The notes: generated by a model from the letters alone, not told the origin. A DNA stretch of 64,000 bases from Thainema sp966674685 (GCA_966674685.1 CBKWJC010000006.1:47308-111307), one strand, 5' to 3'; positions 1-7,967 are shown, counted from the stretch's first letter. A program made the numbers and translations.

Positions 1-866
1 GGCATCCAAACTTGGCAGGTTGATGGATCAACCATCAAAGCTTGCCGAATTTGCTGGATGCGATCGCATAGCTCACGTACCCGTATGCCAACATCCGCAT
101 CGGTCAAACAATCGGCGGGTACAGCAAACAGCAGGCCGCTTTCGCTGCTGTTCATGCCCGCTACGAGCAACTCTTCCCAGTTAGTGTCCTGCTGCCAGCG
201 ACCGTTCAGCCAAATTGTCCGCTCCGGTGCGATCGCACGTACAGCTTGTAACGTTGCAGGCGATACAGTGCCCAGTTCTAAACAGACCTGCTCTGGTGTG
301 CCCCAGGTTTTCGCTTCTGCCGCGAGCTGTAAATAAAGTGGTGCCTCTGGACTAGGAAACTGCTGCAAGGCGGCAGCGGCTGGATTCCCCGTGGCCGTTA
401 GCACAAAGATTGCCTTGTTGGGATCAACCAAAAACGGCGCTACCTGATCCTGCCCCGTGTAGGGCGATAGGGTAATGGCATCGACCTGCCACAGCTCAAA
501 CACCAGCTCCGCCAAGATTGTGCTGGTGTCCGGATCGCTGTGTTTGGCATCGAGAATAACGGGTAGATGGGGTGGAATTGCAGCCAGTACCGTTTCCAGG
601 AGAGTTAAACCTGGCGCACCCAGTACTCGAAACGCTTCCAGCCGCAGCGTATAGGCACACACAGACTCAGACGTGGCCTCAATTACATTCAGCAACCGCT
701 GATTCGCCGTTTGTAGAAGACAGTCGAGCTGTTCCTGCGATCGCAACACCTCTACTAAACCCAGAGCCTTACCAACATCGGCAATTTCTAAATCGGGAGA
801 AAGGTCAACCGTTAACAACGACTGATGCTGGGCAATGGCCGCACTTAGCTTATCGAAAAAGCTCAT
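1..866 (-). CDS. OMP decarboxylase-like domain of a pyrF-pyrE type fusion (partial, runs off left edge)
   Basis: Reading the minus strand from an ATG at 866 gives 288 open codons to the window edge. The product begins MSFFDKL and matches the type 2 orotidine-5'-phosphate decarboxylase fold in order: CAY (second motif), LDAKHSD (the D-x-K-x-x-D motif), LSPYTGQD and FVLTATGNP. In cyanobacteria this domain is usually fused to an orotate phosphoribosyltransferase, whose part would lie left of base 1 and is not visible. Two key positions are altered: the strand-1 motif that normally reads GLDP is DLSP, so the ribose-binding Asp is Ser, and the Lys of the usual CAYKP is Thr (CAYTL). The D-K-D triad itself is kept. 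I infer that the decarboxylase half may be weak or inactive, which fits with an intact separate pyrF at 33352. Family assignment is fairly safe; the fusion is inferred. Confidence 0.75.
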   Translation of the reverse strand, partial: MSFFDKLSAAIAQHQSLLTVDLSPDLEIADVGKALGLVEVLRSQEQLDCLLQTANQRLLNVIEATSESVCAYTLRLEAFRVLGAPGLTLLETVLAAIPPHLPVILDAKHSDPDTSTILAELVFELWQVDAITLSPYTGQDQVAPFLVDPNKAIFVLTATGNPAAAALQQFPSPEAPLYLQLAAEAKTWGTPEQVCLELGTVSPATLQAVRAIAPERTIWLNGRWQQDTNWEELLVAGMNSSESGLLFAVPADCLTDADVGIRVRELCDRIQQIRQALMVDPSTCQVWM

Positions 867-970
867 AAATCCTTTTCGACTTACTCTATCCCAAGTTTGC
901 TAGGAAAAACTAGCATTCCTTTCAGCACTCAAAACTCAGCACTCAAAACTCAAAACCCCTAACTCCTAAT

Positions 971-1000
971 AAAAAAAGGGGACAGTCTATGCCCCCCTTT
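971..1000 (-). terminator. Rho-independent terminator after the downstream CP12 gene
   Basis: On the minus strand an AAAGGGG/CCCCTTT stem is followed by a run of seven T (A at 971-977 on the plus strand). It lies 28 bases after the stop of the CP12 gene ending at 1028. Confidence 0.75.
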
Positions 1001-1027
1001 CAACCATTCACCGCACGCTCAATCCGA

Positions 1028-1282
1028 TTAATCTTCGTAGATGCGACATTCCGGCGCATCTGGATTATCGTCGCAATAAACCTGTAGAGAATTGCGAGCG
1101 TCCTCCGGTTTGCCTCGCTTATGAGAAGCTTCTGCCTGAAGTTCTTCTACCGTATCCCAAGCAACAGCGCATTCTGAGGAGCCATCGCCGCTAGTGGAAC
1201 AGGTAACCCGTGCTTCTTCAAGTGCTTGATTAATTCGATCTTGAATGCTCGAAGACATAAAACAATCATTTCTGCTAGACAT
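1028..1282 (-). CDS. cp12: CP12 protein, copy 2
   Basis: CP12 is a small, mostly disordered redox protein that bridges glyceraldehyde-3-phosphate dehydrogenase and phosphoribulokinase into an inactive complex in the dark, shutting down the Calvin cycle. This 84-residue product has both expected cysteine pairs: an N-terminal pair spaced by a short loop (TCSTSGDGSSEC), the core AWD-VEELQAE segment, and the C-terminal pair in YCDDNPDAPEC followed by the conserved end RIYED, which inserts in GAPDH. The first ATG (1282) has GGAG six bases upstream; a second ATG at 1258 lacks one. It is downstream of a second CP12 gene on the same strand, with a hairpin between them, so it may have its own promoter. 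The C-terminal 16 residues are identical in the two copies. Confidence 0.93.
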   Translation of the reverse strand: MSSRNDCFMSSSIQDRINQALEEARVTCSTSGDGSSECAVAWDTVEELQAEASHKRGKPEDARNSLQVYCDDNPDAPECRIYED

Positions 1283-1383
1283 GACATCTCCAGTGTAGAA
1301 ATGGCATGGGGATGCAAAATGTGTCCTAAGGATCTTTGAGGGTTAGATTTAATGTTTCTTTGTATGCTGTAACACTGCTGTGC

Positions 1384-1436
1384 GTGATTAAAAATGGAGT
1401 GGGGGCACGCTATGCTCCCACTCCATTTTTAATCAC
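1384..1436. repeat. Long hairpin between the two CP12 genes
   Basis: A nearly perfect inverted repeat: GTGATTAAAAATGGAGTGGG pairs with its complement on the other side of a short loop. It can act as a terminator for the upstream CP12 copy or as an mRNA-stabilising stem. No clear U-tract beyond the stem is present. One of several long unique-sequence palindromes in this window. Confidence 0.7.
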
Positions 1437-1455
1437 ATTTTAGTCACAAAATAGA

Positions 1456-1698
1456 TTAGTCTTCGTAGATGCGGCACTCGGGGGCATCGGGATTGTCATC
1501 ACAATAAACCTGCAAGGAATTTGGTGCGTCTTGAGCTTTAGCTCGCTCGTGAGAAAACTCAGCTTGCAGTTCTTCTACAACATCCCAAGCGGCAGCACAT
1601 TCTGCTGAATCTGCACCCTTCTCATTGCAAATGGCATGGGCTTGTTCGCGCGCTTCTTCAATCCGATCTTCAATGCTGCTGGTGTTGGCGGTGGCCAT
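1456..1698 (-). CDS. cp12: CP12 protein, copy 1
   Basis: This 80-residue CP12 is the promoter-proximal copy of a tandem pair. The two redox Cys pairs are visible (AICNEKGADSAEC and YCDDNPDAPEC), as are the AAWDVVEELQAE core and the terminal RIYED. The ATG at 1698 has a full AGGAGGT Shine-Dalgarno at close spacing, one of the best ribosome sites in the window, which suggests strong translation. It differs from copy 2 mainly in the N-terminal 20 residues and the middle loop. By family knowledge it would inhibit phosphoribulokinase and GAPDH when oxidised. The divergent neighbour is the SLH protein at 2326; the 627-base gap between them should carry both promoters. Confidence 0.94.
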   Translation of the reverse strand: MATANTSSIEDRIEEAREQAHAICNEKGADSAECAAAWDVVEELQAEFSHERAKAQDAPNSLQVYCDDNPDAPECRIYED

Positions 1699-2325
1699 GT
1701 GTACCTCCTGATATAACTTCGTCTTAAATCTTTACTTTACAGGAGTTTTTTTGTTTACGCTGTGTCCAAACCACCTTTTCCAAGTTAGCCAGAGGTGATA
1801 AGGAGAAAAATGAGGTGCGATCGCACTCATCCCAACTGGCCTGACTATCCATTAAACTTAACTCCCAAAACAAGCCAACCCGGGGAGTCTAGGCAATGTG
1901 AAAGCCTGTAAAATCCGCTATGGCTTGCAGTCCCTTTCGGAACCGGATTGGCTACCGTTGACAAAACATGATTTGTTCTTATGACTCGGTAAAAAGAATC
2001 AAATCCGGTTTCGTAGGGAACACTATCCAAGGTTTCCTTACAAACCGACTGCTTATCCTGTCATGGAGTCTAAAGTGATAAAGCATAACCTGTTAACTTA
2101 CCAGAAAACGCCGGAACTTTTTGCAGCTTAGTTACTTCTTTTTATAAAGACTTGACACCAATGCAAATCGATTTGTGGTTGGCTAAGTAGTCGCGACAAC
2201 AGGCACAACCCGTTAATCGTCTTGACACCAAATCTACAAACGACATTGTTCAAGCACGTTCAAGCCGGATTTTGTACAAATCCATCATTGGGTTCATTTT
2301 TGGTTTTTGGAGATTCTGAACTTTT
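1699..2325. other. Divergent intergenic region between CP12 and the SLH gene
   Basis: No convincing gene. Two near-identical TTGACACCAA segments (about 2152 and 2224) could be -35 elements for the SLH gene, and CAAATCGATTTG near 2165 is a 12-base palindrome. A 33-codon ORF from 1810 has a good AAGGAG site but I cannot support it otherwise. Confidence 0.5.
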
Positions 2326-3591
2326 ATGGCTAATTTCAAATCTTGGCAGTCTGGCACATCTTTATTCCTAGCATTAGGAATGGCCGCTGGCGCAGCCGCA
2401 CCAATTGTAATGCACGCACCAGCACAGGCACAGACCTCCTTCTCAGACGTATCATCCAGCTACTGGGCCTCCGGTTACATTCAAGCACTTGCCTCTCGGA
2501 ACGTGATCAGCGGTTTTCCCGATGGCACATTCCGTCCTGATGCTCCGGTGACGCGGGCACAATTTGCAGCAATGATTCGCAGTGCATTCGATGCACCATC
2601 CACTCGCAGTGCAATTAATTTTGTGGATGTCTCTTCCAACTATTGGGCATACAGCGCGATTCGGGAAGCTTACACCACTGGTTTCTTATCAGGATATCCA
2701 GGTAATGTGTTTAATCCAGAGCAAAATATTCCTCGGGTACAGGTTTTAGTATCGCTTGCGAACGGTTTGGACTATTCAGCTAGTAACGTTCAAACGACAC
2801 TCAACTACTACACAGATGCCAGCGGTATTCCTGACTATGCTCGTGCTAGCGTGGCCGCAGCAACTGAGGAGCAAATTGTCGTCAACTATCCTACGTTGAA
2901 TCGACTCAATCCCAACCGCAATGCCACACGGGCTGAGGTGGCTGCGTTTATCTATCAGGCACTCGTTAGTGCAGGTGAAGCACCCGCCATTAATTCTCCC
3001 TATGTAGTTGGTGGGGAAGAGGATGACGACACGACATCTGTAGTCATTCCACAAGGTACCACCTTACCGATTCGTTATGACGGTGCAGAGCGAATTCTGA
3101 TTTCGCCTGAGGAACCCGATCCTGTTCCTGTGACGCTGATTATTTCTCAAAACGTAACTGACCAAAACGGTACGCTGCTGATTCCAGTGGGTAGCGAGGT
3201 TGTGGGCGAACTACGTGTTGTGGAAGAGGATGGCGAAGAAGGAGCTAAGTTCTATGCCGAAGAACTGAGGGTACCGAGAACGTCTACGAATCCGAGCTAC
3301 ACTATCGACTTGGATGCTGAATCTGAAGTCATCACTGACACGGAAACCATCCGACGCGGTGTAGATGTTGGTAATGTTATCCGTGATGCGGCTCTGGGTG
3401 CTGCGGCTGCGGCTGCGATCGCAGAAATCACTGGTGAGATTGAAGTTGAAGAAGTGCTGGGTGGCGGCGGTGTCGGCGCACTCATCGGCATCTTCTTGGA
3501 TCGCAATCAAGTAGAACTATTCACCATCGATCCTGATCGCGACCTGAACTTGACTCTGACAGAGTCTTTGACTGTTCAGCTTGACGACTAG
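2326..3591 (+). CDS. SLH-domain secreted/outer-membrane protein
   Basis: A 421-residue protein with a signal peptide (residues 1-35, hydrophobic stretch ending APAQA). Three S-layer homology repeats follow at about residues 38-82, 99-142 and 158-215, each with the F-x-DV-x-x-x-YWA start and the ISGFPDGTFRP / LSGYPGNVFNP loops. SLH repeats bind peptidoglycan-linked polymers, so the protein is anchored at the cell wall/outer membrane. The C-terminal half (about 235-421) is acidic, begins with VVIPQGTTLPIRYDGAERI, and has an alanine/glycine-rich segment near 350-395; it resembles the cyanobacterial SLH proteins of unknown function and not the beta-barrel Oprb-type porins. GGAG at 2309 lies 13 bases before the ATG. 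A hairpin follows the stop. Confidence 0.88.
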   Translation: MANFKSWQSGTSLFLALGMAAGAAAPIVMHAPAQAQTSFSDVSSSYWASGYIQALASRNVISGFPDGTFRPDAPVTRAQFAAMIRSAFDAPSTRSAINFVDVSSNYWAYSAIREAYTTGFLSGYPGNVFNPEQNIPRVQVLVSLANGLDYSASNVQTTLNYYTDASGIPDYARASVAAATEEQIVVNYPTLNRLNPNRNATRAEVAAFIYQALVSAGEAPAINSPYVVGGEEDDDTTSVVIPQGTTLPIRYDGAERILISPEEPDPVPVTLIISQNVTDQNGTLLIPVGSEVVGELRVVEEDGEEGAKFYAEELRVPRTSTNPSYTIDLDAESEVITDTETIRRGVDVGNVIRDAALGAAAAAAIAEITGEIEVEEVLGGGGVGALIGIFLDRNQVELFTIDPDRDLNLTLTESLTVQLDD

Positions 3592-3622
3592 GCAGTAGGT
3601 GTTGCTTAATCGCGATACAAAT

Positions 3623-3649
3623 GGGTTAGGGGGCAAAGTCCCCTAACCC
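3623..3649 (+). terminator. Hairpin after the SLH gene
   Basis: GGGTTAGGGG pairs with CCCCTAACCC around a seven-base loop, 31 bases after the stop codon. There is no U-tract, so termination strength is uncertain. Confidence 0.55.
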
Positions 3650-3683
3650 GTTCGCGCTAGTAATCAGCAATTTTAGGAATAGT

Positions 3684-3785
3684 TATATAAAATCCGGTTG
3701 AAAGTCCATTGTTTATTTTTTACGACATGCTTGCGAAGCAAGCATGTCGTAAAAAATAAACAGGATTCTTGCACAGGAACTTGAC
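3684..3785. repeat. MITE-like hairpin element, family A, copy 1
   Basis: A 53-base, nearly perfect palindrome at 3710-3762 is flanked by TATATAAAATCCGGTTGAAAG on the left and GGATTCTTGCACAGGAACTT on the right. The same outer segments, in slightly diverged form, flank the palindrome at 35354-35396, but the stem sequence is different here (ACGACATGCTTGC instead of GTGAAACATTTGC) and still fully paired. That is the pattern of a mobile hairpin element kept by structure. No transposase is present. Confidence 0.65.
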
Positions 3786-3915
3786 ATTAATTTTCCCAAT
3801 AGACTTAGCTTTTGTTCCAAAACCAGGAAGGGTATTTTGCCGCCATGTGGCGATAAAGCATCTTGCCTGAGTTCTTGATTAGCAATGTGCAGGTTATGAA
3901 TATAGCTACATCACT

Positions 3916-3947
3916 AAAAGAGCCAGCGCTGCAGCGCTGGCTCTTTT
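3916..3947. terminator. Bidirectional terminator
   Basis: A perfect 32-base palindrome with AAAA on the left and TTTT on the right of a GC-rich stem (AGCCAGCGCTGC). It lies just past the stop of the sugar transferase gene at 3972 and would end transcription from both sides. Confidence 0.8.
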
Positions 3948-3971
3948 GGTTTGAACTGTTTGGCATTGCTT

Positions 3972-4643
3972 TTAACATGCTCCCTTGCGAGCTAGAACCA
4001 CCCAAACTGTCTTCCAGATGAGCTGTAAATCGTATAACACTGACCAGTGCTGCTGGTAGGCCAAATCCATATCAACAATCGCTTCGAAGTCTAGAACTTG
4101 AGAGCGACCATTCGCTTGCCATTCTCCGGTGATTCCAGGTTTAACCTCCAGACGTTTCCAGTGGCGTGGGGTATAGTGCCGAACTTCATCAATTGTAGGT
4201 GGACGTGTTCCAACTAGACTCATCGAACCGACTAGAACATTCCAAAACTGGGGAAATTCGTCCAAACTGGTTTTACGCAGGAATTTGCCGACGCGGGTGA
4301 CTCGTGGATCGTCGTCATTCTTGAAAATGTGGCCGCTGGCCTGATTTTGAATCAGATGTTTAATCTGTTCAGCATCGGTCACCATTGAGCGAAACTTCCA
4401 GATTCGAAAGGTTTGCCCACGGTGTCCACAGCGGAGTTGGCTATATAAAATTGGGCCAGGACTATCTAATTTAATCGCGATCGCAATCGGCAACCACAAA
4501 ACAGCCACGATGGCCAAGCCAATGAGCGCTCCAGCAATATCAATAAAGCGCTTCAGCGAACTGTCCACTGAAGAATGAACAGGCTGGTGCCCGAGTGTGC
4601 AAGGGGTTTTAGGAGCAACGGATGAGGTGAATGAAGTCATCAA
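3972..4643 (-). CDS. Polyprenyl-phosphate sugar-1-phosphate transferase (HepC/WbaP-like)
   Basis: A 223-residue bacterial sugar transferase, the priming enzyme that moves a sugar-1-phosphate to undecaprenyl phosphate at the start of exopolysaccharide or glycolipid-layer repeat synthesis. The family's marks are all present: KRFIDI before a single membrane hairpin (about 33-60), SPGPILYSQLRCG, the WKFRSM segment, DDPRVTRVGKFLRKTSLDE, SLVGTRPP and VKPGITGEWQ. The length corresponds to the short form with only the catalytic C-terminal domain. In heterocyst-forming relatives homologues are called HepC, but no heterocyst genes are seen nearby, so I keep the general name. It appears to be a single-gene unit ended by the palindrome at 3916. 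Confidence 0.9.
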   Translation of the reverse strand: MMTSFTSSVAPKTPCTLGHQPVHSSVDSSLKRFIDIAGALIGLAIVAVLWLPIAIAIKLDSPGPILYSQLRCGHRGQTFRIWKFRSMVTDAEQIKHLIQNQASGHIFKNDDDPRVTRVGKFLRKTSLDEFPQFWNVLVGSMSLVGTRPPTIDEVRHYTPRHWKRLEVKPGITGEWQANGRSQVLDFEAIVDMDLAYQQHWSVLYDLQLIWKTVWVVLARKGAC

Positions 4644-5260
4644 AATGCTACGAAAACGAGAGGTTGACAGGTAAGAGCAGAGCCACTAGACAGCCGCAGC
4701 TCTATGGAGTCAAACAAACTGTGCGATCGCATTACAGGAAAAATGGTCGATTTCCTTACGTCTCTACACAAAACACAGCCAAAGATGAAAAAATCATCAA
4801 GCTGATAGCTCTAGGATTGGCCATTTGACAGTACAAATCGCAATTTTGAGCAGGTTTAATGCAACCTTTACATTGCCGTTGTTAAGGCTAGGGTTTTGGC
4901 GGAATATGCCGAGACGCCCACTGGGAAAATTTGGCATTAAACTTGTCTGCATACCCGTAAAGTCGCTGAGACAGGTATCAAAGTTTTCAAAGCAGTGAGT
5001 GGATGATTCAAAGATGATATGTCGCATCTGTAGATTTGCGCGATCGCAGCGTAGCGACGGGTTACACATCTAAGTCTGCATGTCCAAATGCAGTATGACG
5101 ACACTAGCCAGCTGTACTGATACTGGATTCAGGCTGTACCATGCTAGTCATTCTTGGGCTATCATCCCTGAAAATAAGAGTTAGAAAACCCGTCCAAGAC
5201 TATAAATCTTCAACAGATATTATAAATCCACCCTTAAACCTGGCGGCTTTCCTGGAAAAT
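4644..5260. other. Intergenic region upstream of the glnA promoter
   Basis: About 620 bases with no gene that I can support. Short open frames on both strands have no ribosome site and no recognisable motif. The left part must hold the promoter of the sugar transferase gene. Confidence 0.5.
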
Positions 5261-5302
5261 GTATCAAACGATACAAAATATCCCAATTCCTATCTTTAGG
5301 AT
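5261..5302 (+). promoter_or_regulatory. NtcA-activated glnA promoter
   Basis: GTAtcaaacgaTAC at 5261-5274 fits the NtcA consensus GTA-N8-TAC exactly. TAGGAT at 5297-5302 fits the -10 form TAN3T, and the spacing between them is 22 bases, the classical arrangement for NtcA class II activation in cyanobacteria. NtcA senses 2-oxoglutarate, so this ties glnA to nitrogen limitation. Transcription would start near 5309, leaving a leader of about 200 bases. Confidence 0.85.
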
Positions 5303-5313
5303 GAGTCAGATGT

Positions 5314-5402
5314 GGCAGGGCTTCGGTATGGGTCCTGCCTAGCTCCGCAGGGTTTGCATAGCTAATGCTTAACCGCAACCGCCGTTAAGCAGTGCTAGCT
5401 AT
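5314..5402 (+). promoter_or_regulatory. Structured glnA leader (two stem-loops)
   Basis: The predicted transcript begins with a GGCAGG/CCTGCC stem (5314-5319 with 5334-5339) and then a long imperfect stem from 5358 to 5402 (ATAGC...GCTTAAC pairing with GTTAAGC...GCTAT). I see no match to the glnA-type glutamine riboswitch core. It may affect stability or translation; function is unknown. Confidence 0.45.
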
Positions 5403-5515
5403 TAGGAGTTTGTTGCGATCGCAGTTGATGGCTCATATCCACACCCCTAGACGGTGTTGCAATCTGTCCCTGTCCCGGCACTACAGGTAGCCTAGAAGTT
5501 GTTAAGGAGTAGTTC

Positions 5516-6937
5516 ATGACCCAAACGCCTCAAGACGTCTTGAATCTGATTAAAGAGCAAGACATCAAAATGATCGATCTGAAGTTTATCGATTTGCCTG
5601 GAACTTGGCAGCACCTGACGGTTTTCCACGATCAGATCGATGAAAGCAGCTTCACCGATGGTGTTCCGTTTGACGGTTCTAGTATTCGTGGCTGGAAAGC
5701 AATCAACGAATCGGATATGGCAATGGTGCCTGATCCCACCACTGCCTGGATCGATCCGTTTATGAAGGAGCCTACCCTCAGCCTGATCTGCTCCATCCAG
5801 GAACCCCGAACTGGGGAACCCTATGAGCGCTGTCCCCGCGTCATCGCCCAAAAAGCAGTTGACTACCTCAATGCTTCCGGTCTTGGTGATACAGCCTATT
5901 TTGGCCCAGAAGCAGAATTCTTCGTCTTTGAAGACGTTCGATTTGATCAAACCGAAAACAAGAGCTTTTACTACGTAGACAGCGTTGAAGGTCGCTGGAA
6001 TTCGGGTAAAGAAGAAGAAGGTGGCAACCTGGGCTATAAGCCTCGCTATAAAGAAGGCTACTTCCCCGTGTCCCCTACGGATACCCTACAAGATATCCGG
6101 ACTGAGATGCTGTTGACGATGGCAGAACTGGGTGTTCCCATTGAAAAGCATCACCACGAAGTGGCAACAGGCGGTCAGTGCGAACTCGGCTTCCGCTTTG
6201 GTCGGTTGATTGAAGCGGCTGACTGGCTGATGATCTATAAGTATGTAATCAAGAACGTCGGCAAGAAGTACGGCAAGTCCATCACCTTCATGCCCAAGCC
6301 GCTGTTTAACGACAACGGTTCTGGTATGCACACCCACCAGTCTATTTGGAAAGACGGACAGCCCCTATTTGCTGGCGATGGCTATGCAGGTCTCAGCAAG
6401 ATGGCGCTCAACTACATTGGCGGTATTCTGAAGCATGCTCCAGCACTGCTGGCGTTCACAAACCCCACGACTAACTCCTACAAGCGGCTTGTACCCGGAT
6501 TTGAAGCTCCAGTTAACTTGGCTTACTCCCAGGGCAACCGTTCAGCTTCGGTGCGGATTCCGCTCTCCGGTAATAATCCCAAGGCCAAGCGTCTGGAGTT
6601 CCGCTGCCCCGATGCGACCTCTAATCCTTATCTAGCCTTTGCAGCGATGCTCTGTGCGGGTATCGATGGCATCAAGAACGAGATTGATCCTGGCGATCCG
6701 CTGGATGTTGATATCTACGATCTCAGCCCTGAAGAGTTGGCCAAGATTCCCTCTACTCCAGGGTCTCTGCTAGATGCTCTGAAAGCGCTGGAGGCCGATC
6801 ATGAGTTCTTGACCGTTGGCGGCGTATTCACTGAGGAATTCATTTCCAACTGGATTGAATACAAGCTGGATAACGATGTGAACCCCATGCGTCTGCGCCC
6901 CCATCCCTATGAGTTTTCGCTCTACTATGATGTCTAA
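5516..6937 (+). CDS. glnA: Glutamine synthetase type I
   Basis: GlnA makes glutamine from glutamate, ammonium and ATP and is the entry point of nitrogen into metabolism; the enzyme is a dodecamer. The 473-residue length is that of type I-beta cyanobacterial enzymes. Visible signatures are the N-terminal beta-grasp segment with GVPFDGSSIRGW, the metal-site stretch YFGPEAEFFVF, the KHHHEVATGGQCE segment, MPKPLFNDNGSGMH, the active-site loop around NPTTNSYKRLVPG, and the PHPYEFSLYYDV end. AAGGAG is six bases from the ATG. The gene is monocistronic, placed behind an NtcA box and followed by a terminator. No gifA/gifB inhibitory genes are adjacent. Confidence 0.98.
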   Translation: MTQTPQDVLNLIKEQDIKMIDLKFIDLPGTWQHLTVFHDQIDESSFTDGVPFDGSSIRGWKAINESDMAMVPDPTTAWIDPFMKEPTLSLICSIQEPRTGEPYERCPRVIAQKAVDYLNASGLGDTAYFGPEAEFFVFEDVRFDQTENKSFYYVDSVEGRWNSGKEEEGGNLGYKPRYKEGYFPVSPTDTLQDIRTEMLLTMAELGVPIEKHHHEVATGGQCELGFRFGRLIEAADWLMIYKYVIKNVGKKYGKSITFMPKPLFNDNGSGMHTHQSIWKDGQPLFAGDGYAGLSKMALNYIGGILKHAPALLAFTNPTTNSYKRLVPGFEAPVNLAYSQGNRSASVRIPLSGNNPKAKRLEFRCPDATSNPYLAFAAMLCAGIDGIKNEIDPGDPLDVDIYDLSPEELAKIPSTPGSLLDALKALEADHEFLTVGGVFTEEFISNWIEYKLDNDVNPMRLRPHPYEFSLYYDV

Positions 6938-6985
6938 TTAGCGAATTCTCGCTTAGCTAGACAATCTCATAGCACGATCTCAAAC

Positions 6986-7028
6986 AGGACATTGGTTGTC
7001 CGCCACGATAGCCAATGTCCTTTATTTT
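6986..7028 (+). terminator. glnA terminator
   Basis: AGGACATTGG (6986-6995) pairs with its complement at 7012-7021, followed by TTTATTTTT. Confidence 0.88.
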
Positions 7029-7082
7029 TGGCTCAGAATAGGTGCAGAAAAAGCGAAAACCTATGCTAGCCTAGATAAGCAA

Positions 7083-7156
7083 CGGGATGTAGCGCAGCTT
7101 GGTAGCGCACTTCGTTCGGGACGAAGGGGCCGCTGGTTCGAATCCAGTCATCCCGA
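7083..7156 (+). tRNA. tRNA-Pro(CGG)
   Basis: A 74-base cloverleaf: acceptor stem CGGGATG/CATCCCG, D-arm GCGC...GCGC, anticodon stem CTTCG/CGAAG with loop TTCGGGA giving anticodon CGG (reads CCG), T-arm CTGG-TTCGAAT-CCAG and discriminator A. CCA is not encoded. The sequence is very close to known bacterial tRNA-Pro(CGG). Confidence 0.97.
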
Positions 7157-7166
7157 TTTTTCCAGT

Positions 7167-7189
7167 AAAAGCCCAGTAACTGGGCTTTT
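7167..7189 (+). terminator. Terminator after tRNA-Pro
   Basis: AAAAGCCCAGT/ACTGGGCTTTT stem-loop with T-run, 10 bases after the tRNA. It is symmetrical and could also serve the rhomboid gene on the other strand. Confidence 0.85.
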
Positions 7190-7235
7190 GGCATACAAAC
7201 TTAATAGTGTTCGTATATGGCCATAGGCATAGGAG

Positions 7236-7967
7236 TTATCGCCTCAGGCGATCTCGGTATGGATCTTTGGAGCTAGCGGAATTCTGGCGAAACAGTCCTA
7301 GCAAGGGGCCGAGGACAAGTCCGACTAGGAACCCGCCAGCATGTGCCCAGTAAGCAATGCCGCCAGTTTCGATATTCGTGGTGGTCTGTAGGCTGGCAAA
7401 GCCGTAGAGAAACTGCTGGAAAAACCAAAATCCTAAAAAGAAGACGGCGGGAATGCGGAAGGTAGTGATGAAAATGCCAATCGGCACCAGCGTCAGAATG
7501 CGGGCATTGGGAAAACGCAGGATGTAGGCTCCTAGAATACCTGCGATCGCACCACTGGCTCCAACTGATGGAATACTCGACTGCATCGCTACGCCCCACT
7601 GAGCTAATGCGGCCAACGCTCCACAAACCAGGTAGAAAAACAGATAGGATATCCGCCCCAGTTGTTCTTCGATGTTATTTCCAAACACCCAGAGAAACAG
7701 CATGTTGCCGCCCAGATGCAGAAAACCGCCGTGCAGAAACTGAGAGGTGATGAGCGGCAATGACTCAGCCCCAATCTGGTTTAAGCTACCGCTTTGCAAA
7801 CTAGCCGTTAGCTGCTCCGGCACAACCGCAAATACTTGAAAGAGCGCATCTAGTTGTGCTGGTGACAGCATCAACTCATACATAAAGACCACAATGTTGG
7901 CGGCAATCAGTCCATAGGTCATCCACGGAGTAATTTGGATTGGATTATTGTCGTTAAGAGGAACCAC
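7236..7967 (-). CDS. Rhomboid family intramembrane serine protease
   Basis: Rhomboids cut transmembrane helices inside the membrane. This 243-residue protein has the six-helix core with the H-x-x-x-N motif in helix 2 (HLGGN, residues 84-88), the catalytic serine in GASGA (Ser138) and the catalytic histidine in AHAGGFLVG (His209). The segment before helix 2 (QFLHGGFLHLGGNMLFL) is typical of bacterial and plastid-type members. The substrate is unknown. It is transcribed on its own, converging with tRNA-Pro. Confidence 0.92.
   Translation of the reverse strand: MVPLNDNNPIQITPWMTYGLIAANIVVFMYELMLSPAQLDALFQVFAVVPEQLTASLQSGSLNQIGAESLPLITSQFLHGGFLHLGGNMLFLWVFGNNIEEQLGRISYLFFYLVCGALAALAQWGVAMQSSIPSVGASGAIAGILGAYILRFPNARILTLVPIGIFITTFRIPAVFFLGFWFFQQFLYGFASLQTTTNIETGGIAYWAHAGGFLVGLVLGPLLGLFRQNSASSKDPYRDRLRR

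Noticed and set aside
1810..1911. 33-codon ORF on the plus strand with a good AAGGAG site
   Set aside because: No recognisable motif, Cys/Pro-rich odd composition, contains a HIP1 octamer, and lies in a divergent promoter region.
1845..2030. 61-codon ORF on the minus strand
   Set aside because: No ribosome site and no protein-like pattern; in a promoter region.
3805..4005. 66-codon ORF on the minus strand
   Set aside because: It reads through the bidirectional terminator palindrome and overlaps the sugar transferase end.
4797..5069. 90-codon ORF on the minus strand
   Set aside because: No ribosome site, irregular composition, no motif.
5303..5515. Glutamine riboswitch (glnA RNA) in the glnA leader
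   Set aside because: The conserved core of that motif is not visible; only generic stem-loops are.
6996..7226. 76-codon ORF over tRNA-Pro
   Set aside because: It reads through the tRNA and its terminator.
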